64,000 nt of DNA from Schlegelella_A sp965246805 (lineage in GTDB: Bacteria; Pseudomonadota; Gammaproteobacteria; Burkholderiales; Burkholderiaceae_C): positions 124,001 to 188,000 of the forward strand of contig CBDFFO010000007.1 in the NCBI GenBank assembly GCA_965246805.1. The letters run 5' to 3'. A program made the position numbers and the translations under genes. The notes under the pieces are model-generated. The model did no database searches and had not been told where the DNA came from. It saw nothing but the letters and a program-made list of their open reading frames with translations. Positions 51,735-59,472 of this stretch are shown piece by piece; the first letter of the stretch is position 1, and the number at the start of each line of letters is the position of its first letter.

Positions 51735-52373
51735 ATGACCACCCCCGAACTAACCGACGACGCGCTGATGACCGCCTACGCCCATGGCGACGCGGACGCT
51801 TTCGAAACGCTCTACGCGCGCCATCAGGCCGCGCTCTACCGTTTCGTGCGGCGCCTGCTCGGAGCGAGCCTGAACGCGCACACCGACGAGGTGTTCCAGG
51901 ACACCTGGCTGCGCGTCGTGCACGCACGCACGCGTTGGGAACCGCAAGGCGCGACCTTTCGGACCTGGCTCTTCACGCTCGCCCACCACCGCGCGATCGA
52001 TGTGCTGCGACGCACCGGCCGCGAGGTTTCGAGCGACGCGTTCAGCGCGGACGGCGACGGCGAGCCGTGGCAGCCCGATGCGCGCGAAGGCGCGTGGCGA
52101 CACTGGCCTGCGCCCTCGACCGCTTCGCCGGCCGAAGACATCGCGTTCTGGCGCCGCGCCGGCGAGAAGCTGCTCGGCTGCCTCGACCAGCTGCCGCTCG
52201 CGCAACGCAGCGCGTTCCTGCTCCATCACGACGACGGCTTCGCGCTCGATGAAGTGGCACGCGCGCTCGAGGTGGGTTTCGAGACCGCGAAGACGCGGCT
52301 CCGCTACGCGATGCGCAAGTTGCGCGCGTGCATGGGCGCCTACCTCGAACCGATGCAGCGAGGCACGTCGTGA
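51735..52373 (+). CDS. ECF-type RNA polymerase sigma factor
   Basis: A 212-residue sigma-70 family protein. Region 2 (about 12-95): ALMTAYAHGDADAFETLYARH, VFQDTWLRVVHAR and FRTWLFTLAHHRAIDVLRR. Region 4 (about 148-205): LDQLPLAQRSAFLLHHDDGFALDEVARALEVGFETAKTRL. The linker between them is long (about 50 residues, DGDGEPWQPDAREG). ATG at 51735 or GTG at 51732. The stop overlaps the next gene's GTG (GTGA), typical of sigma/anti-sigma pairs. Confidence 0.92.
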   Translation: MTTPELTDDALMTAYAHGDADAFETLYARHQAALYRFVRRLLGASLNAHTDEVFQDTWLRVVHARTRWEPQGATFRTWLFTLAHHRAIDVLRRTGREVSSDAFSADGDGEPWQPDAREGAWRHWPAPSTASPAEDIAFWRRAGEKLLGCLDQLPLAQRSAFLLHHDDGFALDEVARALEVGFETAKTRLRYAMRKLRACMGAYLEPMQRGTS

Positions 52374-53827
52374 GCACGAGCGACTTCGACGACGAGCACG
52401 ACGCGCATCTGCAGGCCGCGTTGCGGCATGCGCCCGATGCGGCGCTCGCTGCGCCGCCGCAATTGCGCGAAGCGATTCTTCATCAGGCGCGCATCGCGGC
52501 ACGCGCCGGCTCGCCCTTGCCATCCGCTGCGGCACCCTCACCGGCGGTCGCGCAACCGGGCTGGTGGCAGTCGATCGACCGCCTGACGCGGTGGCTCGCA
52601 CGGCCCGCCGTCGCGACCGGCTTCGCCAGCCTCGCGGCGGCCACGCTGATCGGTCTGATGTGGTGGGACCAGCCGATGGACGAGAGGGTCGCGTCGTCGA
52701 CAGCGCCCGCGCGCGACGGATTGCGGACGCCTTCGACGCAAGCGGCGACGGGCGGTGAAGACAATGCGCGTGTCGACGGCGCAGTCGCACGCCCGCCGGC
52801 GATCGATGCAGTGCCCGCAGCCGCGCCGGTCACGCCGCGCGGTTCCTCGGGTTTCGACGGCGGCGATCTGAAAGACACCACCCGCACGACCGCAGGCACC
52901 GCGAAGCGCGCCAGGGCACGCGAAGCCATCCCCGCACCGGAGATCAAATCGACAGTGCGGCGAGCCGACGGCACGGTGGCGCCACAAGAGATGCCCGCGG
53001 TGGCGGCCGACAAAGCGACACGGGCGCCCGACGTCGGCGACGAACGCGGCGGTGCGCTTCGCGACGCGACGCGACCCGTGGCAACGCTGGCACCGCAGCC
53101 ACCGCTTGCACGGCCGGCGCAAGAGTCGTTGCGCGCCGAGCCGTCGCGTCAAGCCGACGCGTCATCGCCACCGCCGGAACCGCTCGGAAAGGCGGCCGCT
53201 GCGCCGACGTTGCCATCGACGGCCGCCCGCCTGCGCGCGATGACGGTGCCGGAACGCACACCAGAACCGACGAGGCCGCCGGCGATGGCCGCGACACCCT
53301 CGCGAGCGCCGTCGAGCACGAGCACGGCCGCGACGCGCGACGATCGTGCCGCGAACGCCGAGACCGAGACGCGCCGATCGTCGCCGACGGTCGTCGCCGC
53401 GCTGGCCGCCAGCCGGGCGAGCACGCCGCTCGCCGGCATCGATGCGCAGATCTCCGCCGACGCGGCGCGCTGGCGTTGGCGCCGCGATGGCGGCGCGCCG
53501 CTGCCGATCGATGATCGCGTCGCGCGGTGGGTGCGCACGTTCGACGGCGCCGCCCTCTGGACCGACGCGAACGACATGCGCAGCACTTCCGGCGCGTTCG
53601 CCGCGACACCGGCGACGCCATCCCCATCCGCGCGACCGCAAGCCTTCGAAGACGCCGGCGCTGCGCCGATCCAGATCGAGCTGCTCCGCGACGGCCGCCT
53701 GCGGGCGACGCTCCGCATCGAGGCCGACGGCACGTTGACGGTGCTGCGGCCCGGCACACCGATCGCGCGCTCGCAAGCCGCGCAGCCCGCCGACGCCCTC
53801 GACGGTCTGCGCACGCTCGCACCCTGA
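52370..53827 (+). CDS. Putative anti-sigma factor, membrane-anchored with a long disordered periplasmic region
   Basis: A protein of about 485 residues coupled to the ECF gene. The N-terminal ~60 residues are acidic and helical (FDDEHDAHLQAALRHAPD), with no HxxxCxxC zinc motif. One transmembrane helix (FASLAAATLIGLMWW) lies near residues 84-98. The next ~280 residues are Ala/Pro/Arg/Thr-rich and look disordered. The C-terminal ~120 residues appear folded (AGIDAQISADAARWRWRR, IQIELLRDGRLRATLRIEAD). Position and topology support an anti-sigma role; sequence alone does not prove it. Confidence 0.65.
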   Translation: MSTSDFDDEHDAHLQAALRHAPDAALAAPPQLREAILHQARIAARAGSPLPSAAAPSPAVAQPGWWQSIDRLTRWLARPAVATGFASLAAATLIGLMWWDQPMDERVASSTAPARDGLRTPSTQAATGGEDNARVDGAVARPPAIDAVPAAAPVTPRGSSGFDGGDLKDTTRTTAGTAKRARAREAIPAPEIKSTVRRADGTVAPQEMPAVAADKATRAPDVGDERGGALRDATRPVATLAPQPPLARPAQESLRAEPSRQADASSPPPEPLGKAAAAPTLPSTAARLRAMTVPERTPEPTRPPAMAATPSRAPSSTSTAATRDDRAANAETETRRSSPTVVAALAASRASTPLAGIDAQISADAARWRWRRDGGAPLPIDDRVARWVRTFDGAALWTDANDMRSTSGAFAATPATPSPSARPQAFEDAGAAPIQIELLRDGRLRATLRIEADGTLTVLRPGTPIARSQAAQPADALDGLRTLAP

Positions 53828-53875
53828 TTGGCGCAGGGCCGTGGCTGGCGTGCGGCGCGCTGCCGTCGCTATGAT

Positions 53876-53892
53876 GTTCGGTTTTGCCGAAC
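53876..53892 (+). promoter_or_regulatory. Inverted repeat just upstream of uvrA
   Basis: GTTCGG-TTTTG-CCGAAC is a 6-bp stem ending seven bases before the ATG at 53899, where a ribosome site should lie. It could be a regulator site or a hairpin affecting initiation, and it favours a translation start further downstream. It does not match the CTGT-N8-ACAG LexA box. Confidence 0.35.
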
Positions 53893-53898
53893 GAACCG

Positions 53899-56800
53899 AT
53901 GCCCGCCACGCCAGACGCTTCCGCTGAACCAATCGCGGCAGCGAACGCGCCCTCCGAGAAGGTGGGCTCCCGTGCGCGCGGGCCGCGCCCTGCGGGGACA
54001 TCGCAGCGCGGAGGCGCCGAGCGAGCGGGCGTGATGGCCGACGCGAAGCCCGTGCATGCCGATGCGGTCGACGCGATCGATGCGGCGACCCGCGCCGCCG
54101 ATGAACGCATCGCCGCCAGCTTCTCCCACGCGTTGCCGACGATCCAGCCTGCCGCGATGATCCGCGTGCGCGGCGCGCGCACGCACAACCTGAAGAACAT
54201 CGATCTCGACATCCCGAGGAACCGGCTCGTCGTGATCACGGGGCTCTCCGGTTCCGGCAAGTCGAGTCTCGCCTTCGACACGCTCTATGCCGAAGGCCAG
54301 CGCCGGTACGTCGAGAGCCTCTCGGCATACGCGCGCCAGTTCCTGCAATTGATGGACAAGCCCGACGTTGACGTGATCGAGGGCCTCTCGCCCGCGATCT
54401 CGATCGAGCAGAAGGCGACCTCGCACAACCCGCGTTCGACAGTCGGCACCGTCACCGAAATCCACGACTACCTGCGCCTGCTGTACGCACGCGCCGGCTC
54501 GCCGTTCTGCCCGACGCACGACTTGCCGCTGCAGGCCCAGAGCGTCTCGCAGATGGTCGACGCGACGCTCGCGTTGCCGGCCGATTCGCGGCTGATGATC
54601 CTCGCGCCGGTGGTGCGTGACCGCAAGGGCGAGTTCGTCGAGTTGTTCCAGGAGATGCAGGGCCAGGGCTTCGTGCGCTTTCGCGTCGATGGTGCGACGG
54701 TCGAGGCGAGCGAATTGCCCAAGCTCAAGAAGAACGAGAAGCACGACATCGATGTGGTGATCGACCGCATCAAGGTGCAGCCCGGCCTCGAGCAACGTCT
54801 GGCCGAAAGCTTCGAGGCCGCGTTGCGCATCGCCGACGGCCGCGCGCTGGTGGCCGAGATGCCGCTTGCCGAACCGGCGCCCACCGCATCGCCCGATGCA
54901 CCCACGCACCGGCATGCGCCCGGTGCCGAGCACTTGTTCTCGAGCAAGTTCGCGTGCCCGATCTGCCATTACTCGCTGTCGGAGCTCGAGCCTCGACTCT
55001 TCTCGTTCAACTCGCCGGTGGGCGCATGCCCGACCTGCGACGGCCTCGGCCACACGACGGTTTTCGATGCCGATCGCGTCGTCGCGTTTCCGACCCTCAG
55101 CGTCGCGAGTGGCGCGATCAAGGGCTGGGACCGGCGCAACGCCTACACCTTCTCGCAGCTGGAAAGCGTCGCAAAACACTTCGACTTCGACCTCGACACC
55201 GCGTTCGAAAGCCTGCCGCAGAAAGCGCGCGACGTGATGCTGCGCGGCTCGGGCGACGAAGATGTCGAATTCGTCTATGAAGCCGAGAGTGCCAAAGGCA
55301 AGCGTCGAAGCGTCAAGCGCCGCCACCCGTTCGAGGGCATCCTGCCCACGCTCGAGCGGCGCTTTCGCGAGACCGATTCGGCCGCGGTGCGAGAAGACCT
55401 GATGCGCTACCAGAGCGCCAAGCCCTGCCCCGACTGCCACGGCACGCGGCTGCGCTCGGAAGCCCGCCACGTGTACCTGCTCGACACCGCCCACGGCACC
55501 CGCGAGCCGATCTTCAGGGTCGAGCATTTCACGCTGCGCGAATGCCTCGCCTACTTCGAGCGCCTGACGCTGCAGGGCGCGAAGGCCGAGATCGCCGACA
55601 AGGTCGTGCGCGAGATCCGGTCGCGTTTGAAGTTCCTGAACGACGTCGGCCTCAACTACCTGAGCCTCGACCGCAGCGCCGACACGCTGTCGGGCGGCGA
55701 GGCACAACGCATACGCCTCGCGTCGCAGATCGGCTCGGGCCTGACCGGCGTGATGTACGTGCTCGACGAACCGTCGATCGGCCTGCACCAGCGCGACAAC
55801 GAACGCCTGATCGGCACGTTGCGCCACCTGCGCGACATCGGCAACAGCGTGCTCGTCGTCGAGCACGACGAGGAGGCGATCCGCGCCGCCGACCACGTGA
55901 TCGACATGGGCCCGGGCGCCGGTGTGCACGGCGGCCGCGTGATGGCCGAGGGCACGCCCGCCGAGGTGGCGGCGAACCCGAACTCACTGACCGGCCGCTA
56001 CATCGGTGGCTCGCTGCGGATCGCGGTGCCGTCAGCGCGAACGCCCTGGCCCGCAACCGCGATGAAGGCGCCGGTCGAACGCGCCGGCCAACCGAAGCCG
56101 AAGTGGGAAGTAGCCGCGACACCGAACGTTCTCGAGATCGTGAACGCGCGCGGCAACAACCTCAAAGGCGTTAGCGTTCAGATCCCGGTCGGCCTCATCA
56201 CCTGCGTGACCGGCGTGTCGGGCTCCGGCAAGAGCACGCTCGTCAACGACACGCTCTATGCCGCGGTCGCGAAGAAGCTCTACGGCAGCCACGCCGAGCC
56301 GCAACCGCACGACGCCATCGACGGCCTCGATGCGTTCGACAAGGTCATCAACGTCGACCAGTCGCCGATCGGCCGCACGCCGCGCTCGAACCCCGCCACG
56401 TACACCGGCCTCTTCACGCCGATCCGCGAGCTGTTCGCTGAAGTGCCGATGGCGCGCGAACGCGGCTACGGCGCGGGCCGCTTCTCGTTCAACGTGGCCG
56501 GCGGCCGTTGCGAGGCCTGCCAGGGCGACGGCGTGTTGAAGGTCGAGATGCATTTCCTGCCCGACGTGTACGTGCCGTGCGACGTCTGCCACGGCCGCCG
56601 CTACAACCGTGAGACGCTCGAGGTGCTCTACAAGGGCAAGAACATCACCGATGTGCTGTCGCTCACGGTCGAGGACGCCCATGCGTACTTCAGTGCGGTG
56701 CCCAACATCGCGCGCAAGTTGCACACGCTGCTCGATGTCGGCCTCGGCTACATCCGGCTAGGCCAGAGCGCGACGACGCTCTCGGGCGGTGAAGCGCAGC

Positions 56801-57129
56801 GCGTGAAGCTCGCGCTCGAACTTTCGAAGCGCGACACCGGCCGCACGCTCTACATCCTCGACGAGCCGACCACCGGCCTGCACTTCGCCGACATCGACCT
56901 GCTGCTTCGCGTGTTACACCAGCTGCGCGAAGCGGGCAACACCGTCGTCGTCATCGAGCACAACCTCGACGTGATCAAGACCGCCGACTGGATCATCGAC
57001 ATGGGCCCGGAAGGCGGCGCCGGCGGCGGCACCGTGGTCGCGAAGGGCACGCCGGAAGACGTGGCCGACCATCCGGCGAGCTTCACCGGGCGGTATCTGA
57101 AACCGCTGCTGGCGATCGCGCACGGTTGA
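53899..57129 (+). CDS. uvrA: Excinuclease ABC subunit A (UvrA)
   Basis: Damage-recognition ATPase of nucleotide excision repair. Two ABC modules: Walker A GLSGSGKSS near residue 114 and GVSGSGKST near 771; signatures LSGGEAQRIRLASQIGSGL and LSGGEAQRVKLALELS. Zinc Cys pairs lie in CPICHYS...CPTCDG and CEACQGDG...CDVCHG. As read it is 1076 residues against about 940-990 usual: an 86-residue Ala-rich N-terminal extension precedes MIRVRGARTHNLKNIDLDIP. The Met at 54157 is the conserved start and a likely alternative. An Ala/Pro/His-rich insert precedes the first zinc site. Confidence 0.95.
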   Translation: MPATPDASAEPIAAANAPSEKVGSRARGPRPAGTSQRGGAERAGVMADAKPVHADAVDAIDAATRAADERIAASFSHALPTIQPAAMIRVRGARTHNLKNIDLDIPRNRLVVITGLSGSGKSSLAFDTLYAEGQRRYVESLSAYARQFLQLMDKPDVDVIEGLSPAISIEQKATSHNPRSTVGTVTEIHDYLRLLYARAGSPFCPTHDLPLQAQSVSQMVDATLALPADSRLMILAPVVRDRKGEFVELFQEMQGQGFVRFRVDGATVEASELPKLKKNEKHDIDVVIDRIKVQPGLEQRLAESFEAALRIADGRALVAEMPLAEPAPTASPDAPTHRHAPGAEHLFSSKFACPICHYSLSELEPRLFSFNSPVGACPTCDGLGHTTVFDADRVVAFPTLSVASGAIKGWDRRNAYTFSQLESVAKHFDFDLDTAFESLPQKARDVMLRGSGDEDVEFVYEAESAKGKRRSVKRRHPFEGILPTLERRFRETDSAAVREDLMRYQSAKPCPDCHGTRLRSEARHVYLLDTAHGTREPIFRVEHFTLRECLAYFERLTLQGAKAEIADKVVREIRSRLKFLNDVGLNYLSLDRSADTLSGGEAQRIRLASQIGSGLTGVMYVLDEPSIGLHQRDNERLIGTLRHLRDIGNSVLVVEHDEEAIRAADHVIDMGPGAGVHGGRVMAEGTPAEVAANPNSLTGRYIGGSLRIAVPSARTPWPATAMKAPVERAGQPKPKWEVAATPNVLEIVNARGNNLKGVSVQIPVGLITCVTGVSGSGKSTLVNDTLYAAVAKKLYGSHAEPQPHDAIDGLDAFDKVINVDQSPIGRTPRSNPATYTGLFTPIRELFAEVPMARERGYGAGRFSFNVAGGRCEACQGDGVLKVEMHFLPDVYVPCDVCHGRRYNRETLEVLYKGKNITDVLSLTVEDAHAYFSAVPNIARKLHTLLDVGLGYIRLGQSATTLSGGEAQRVKLALELSKRDTGRTLYILDEPTTGLHFADIDLLLRVLHQLREAGNTVVVIEHNLDVIKTADWIIDMGPEGGAGGGTVVAKGTPEDVADHPASFTGRYLKPLLAIAHG

Positions 57130-57147
57130 CCTCATCAGGAGACTTCC

Positions 57148-57753
57148 ATGAGCCTCGTCGTCGACTACTACCTGACCCCCGCGTCGCCGTGGAGCTATCT
57201 CGGCCACGACCGCTTCATCGCAATGGCACGCGCCGCGAAGGCGACCGTCAACCTCTTTCCGGTCGATCTGGGCGGCAAGATCTTTCCGGTCTCGGGGGGG
57301 CTGCCGCTGGCCAAGCGGGCCCCGCAGCGGCAGGCATATCGGCTGGTCGAACTCGACCGCTTCGCGCGCTTTACCGGCATGAAGATTGTCGCGGAGCCGA
57401 AGTTTTTCCCGGTCTCGCCCGAAGACGCGGCGCGACTCGTCATCACCGTGAACGAGCGCGACGGCAACGACGCCGCGCTCGCGCTGACGCGCGAAGCGAT
57501 GCGCGCGGTGTGGGTCGAGGAGCGCAACATCGCCGATCCGATGGAACTTGCCGCGATGCTGCAAACGATCGGCTTAGCGCCAAGCCGCCTCGATGAGTCG
57601 AAGGACCCGGCGGTCCATGAGCGCTATCTCGCACATGCGCAGCGCGCCATCGATGCGGGCGTGTTCGGTGCCCCGAGCTATGTGATCGATGGCGAGATCT
57701 TCTGGGGCCAGGACCGACTCGACTTCGTGCAGCGAAGGCTCGCCGCGGGTTGA
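57148..57753 (+). CDS. 2-hydroxychromene-2-carboxylate isomerase family protein
   Basis: A 201-residue DsbA-fold protein of the kappa-GST/HCCA isomerase group, which uses glutathione. VDYYLTPASPWSYLGHDRF has Ser in place of the DsbA Cys. KFFPVSPEDAARLVI and the C-terminal AGVFGAPSYVIDGEIFWGQDRLDFV (cis-Pro loop) match the family. The NahD reaction isomerises a naphthalene catabolite; no aromatic genes adjoin, so the physiological substrate is uncertain. It starts 18 nt after uvrA with an AGGAG site. Confidence 0.9.
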   Translation: MSLVVDYYLTPASPWSYLGHDRFIAMARAAKATVNLFPVDLGGKIFPVSGGLPLAKRAPQRQAYRLVELDRFARFTGMKIVAEPKFFPVSPEDAARLVITVNERDGNDAALALTREAMRAVWVEERNIADPMELAAMLQTIGLAPSRLDESKDPAVHERYLAHAQRAIDAGVFGAPSYVIDGEIFWGQDRLDFVQRRLAAG

Positions 57754-57785
57754 AGGCTGCTCCGCATTCACGCCCCGCCATGAAA

Positions 57786-57810
57786 AAGGCCGCGCGAACG
57801 CGGCCTTCTT
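57786..57810. terminator. Bidirectional rho-independent terminator
   Basis: AAGGCCGCG-CGAA-CGCGGCCTT with A-rich left and T-rich right flanks, between the convergent isomerase gene (plus) and the Cys-repeat protein gene (minus). Good tetraloop hairpin usable in both directions. Confidence 0.8.
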
Positions 57811-57865
57811 CAACCGGCGGGCGAGAGCGGGTCCCGGCGCTTGCCGCGCACCGCTCCCGCGGCGA

Positions 57866-58423
57866 TCACATGCCGTACTTGACCTTGGCCGCCGCGACGC
57901 ACGAGTTCTTCGCGTCTCCAGACATTGCATCGCACTTCTCCGCTGCGACCTTGTAGTCGGCCTTCATTTTGTCTTTCGACGCGTCCATCTTGGCGTCGGT
58001 GGACTTGTACGAGGCTTTCGCGTCCGCTTCGGTCTTGGTCATCGCCGCCTTTGCTTCCTTGACGCACACGTCCTTGTCATTGCCGGCCTTGTCATCGCAA
58101 CGCTCCTTGGCTACCTTGTAATCGGCTTCTGCGATCTCATGCTTCGCGTGTTCGCGCGCCTTCGGCGTGTCCTTGTAGGTCGCTTCAGCCGTTTCCTCGG
58201 TCTTCACGCGCGCCGCCTTGGCCTCGGCCATGCAGATGTCTTTCGCGTTGTCTTTCAATGAACCGCACGACTTCGCAGCGGCGTCGTAGGTGGCTTTGGC
58301 CGAGGTCTTGGCGTCGTTGTAGGCCGTCTTGTCTCCCGCGGCCTGAACGGCGCCGGTGAACATCACGGCGCCGGCACAAAGCGCCAGGGCGCGGCAAAGC
58401 GGAGAGAGTTGGATCGAGCGCAT
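57866..58423 (-). CDS. Secreted protein with three paired-cysteine repeats
   Basis: A 185-residue exported protein. Signal peptide to about residue 28 (TGAVQAAG). The mature part is Ala/Lys/Asp-rich, predicted helical, and contains three units of a Cys pair followed by an EAKAA-type segment: SCGSLKDNAKDICMAEAKAA, ERCDDKAGNDKDVCVKEAKA, EKCDAMSGDAKNSCVAAAKV. Each pair probably forms a disulfide in the periplasm. AAAGGA precedes the ATG at 58423. Function unknown. Confidence 0.82.
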   Translation of the reverse strand: MRSIQLSPLCRALALCAGAVMFTGAVQAAGDKTAYNDAKTSAKATYDAAAKSCGSLKDNAKDICMAEAKAARVKTEETAEATYKDTPKAREHAKHEIAEADYKVAKERCDDKAGNDKDVCVKEAKAAMTKTEADAKASYKSTDAKMDASKDKMKADYKVAAEKCDAMSGDAKNSCVAAAKVKYGM

Positions 58424-58702
58424 GGTGAATCCTTTTTCGTTGACTGAGAAATCGTCGATCGGTGCGCCCCTCGCGACGTCCATTTTCGACTGCCCAGACC
58501 TTACAAGTGAGAAGCTTTGCCGCTGCCCGGTCGCGGCCGCGAATCGCTGTCGGAATCCATCGCGCGGGCTGTGGGGGTTTGCCTACGTGTGGATAGACCC
58601 ACGATTCCAGAAGACCGCCACCTCGCGACGATCGACCATGAAAAAGCCGGTGCATGCACCGGCTTTCGAGTGGCAGCGGCGTCGTGCCGCGGCAGGACGC
58701 GA

Positions 58703-59086
58703 TCAGCTCAGATGGCCATTGATCAGCTTGGTCATCTCGAACATCGAGACCTGGCTCTTCTTGAAGATTTCCTTCAACTTCGCGTCGGCGTTGATCATGG
58801 TGCGCTTCGCGGCATCCTGAAGGTTGTTCTTCTTGATGTACTCCCAGACCTTCTTGGTCACCTCGGTGCGCGGCACCGGCTTGTCGCCGATGATGGCTGC
58901 GAGGTGAGGGCTCGGCGTCATCGCCTTCATGAACGCGGCGTTGGGGGTGCGCTTCTTCGCCGGTACCGCCTTTTTCGCCGCGGCCTTCTTCGCCGGAGCC
59001 GCCTTTTTCGCGGGCGCCTTCTTCGCGGCCGGAGCCGCCTTCTTCGCGGTCGCTTTTTTCGCCGGCGCTTTTTTCGCAGTTGCCAT
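58703..59086 (-). CDS. SWIB/MDM2-domain protein with histone-H1-like tail
   Basis: A 127-residue protein in two parts. Residues 1-45 are repeats of the AKKAPAKKA type, as in bacterial H1-like DNA-condensing proteins. Residues 48-127 form a SWIB domain (SPHLAAIIGDKPVPRTEVTK, KVWEYIKKNNLQDAAKRTMI, FEMTKLINGHLS). SWIB is best known from eukaryotic chromatin remodellers and chlamydial topoisomerase. Probably nucleoid-associated. GGAGAGA precedes the ATG at 59086. Confidence 0.93.
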   Translation of the reverse strand: MATAKKAPAKKATAKKAAPAAKKAPAKKAAPAKKAAAKKAVPAKKRTPNAAFMKAMTPSPHLAAIIGDKPVPRTEVTKKVWEYIKKNNLQDAAKRTMINADAKLKEIFKKSQVSMFEMTKLINGHLS

Positions 59087-59472
59087 GTTGATTCTCTCCA
59101 TCAAATAAGTTGTTGATGTGCTCGGGTTGGGCAAGAGCCGCATGGACTCTCATTTCTCCAAGCACCGTGCGGAGCGAATACTACTGCGTGCATACCGCAA
59201 AGAGAAGCTGTTTTCACTCGAAGCAACCGCATTCTTCAGAGGTGATGACTGCTTTTGTCGTTGCCACACGTCAATGTGGTGTGTCTCGAACGACGTTCTT
59301 GCTGCCGTTCGCGCCGAACGACGTGCGCTTCGTAAGCGAAAGACGCAGAGGTCGTACGACACGGGCTCGAGCAGGCCACATCGTCGACCAGCGCCGCGGG
59401 GCTGATCGCCATCGAACATCGCACTGACCCCCTGGCGAATAAAAGCCAAAAGCCGCGCGCGAGGCTCGTTGC
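59087..59472. other. 386-nt intergenic region without a recognisable gene
   Basis: Lies between the SWIB gene start and the protease gene stop, both on the minus strand. Composition is visibly less GC-rich than the flanks. Short frames on both strands have no homology-like pattern. It must carry the SWIB promoter; a TAGTAT-like -10 with a poor -35 can be drawn on the minus strand near 59170 but is not convincing. Confidence 0.5.

Noticed and set aside
53876..53892. LexA (SOS) box at uvrA
   Set aside because: The inverted repeat GTTCGG/CCGAAC does not fit CTGT-N8-ACAG, and no other such box was seen upstream of uvrA, recQ or ssb.
57148..57753. Evidence for naphthalene degradation
   Set aside because: The isomerase-family gene follows uvrA with no ring-hydroxylating dioxygenase or other nah-type gene nearby; kappa-GST-like relatives are common without that pathway.
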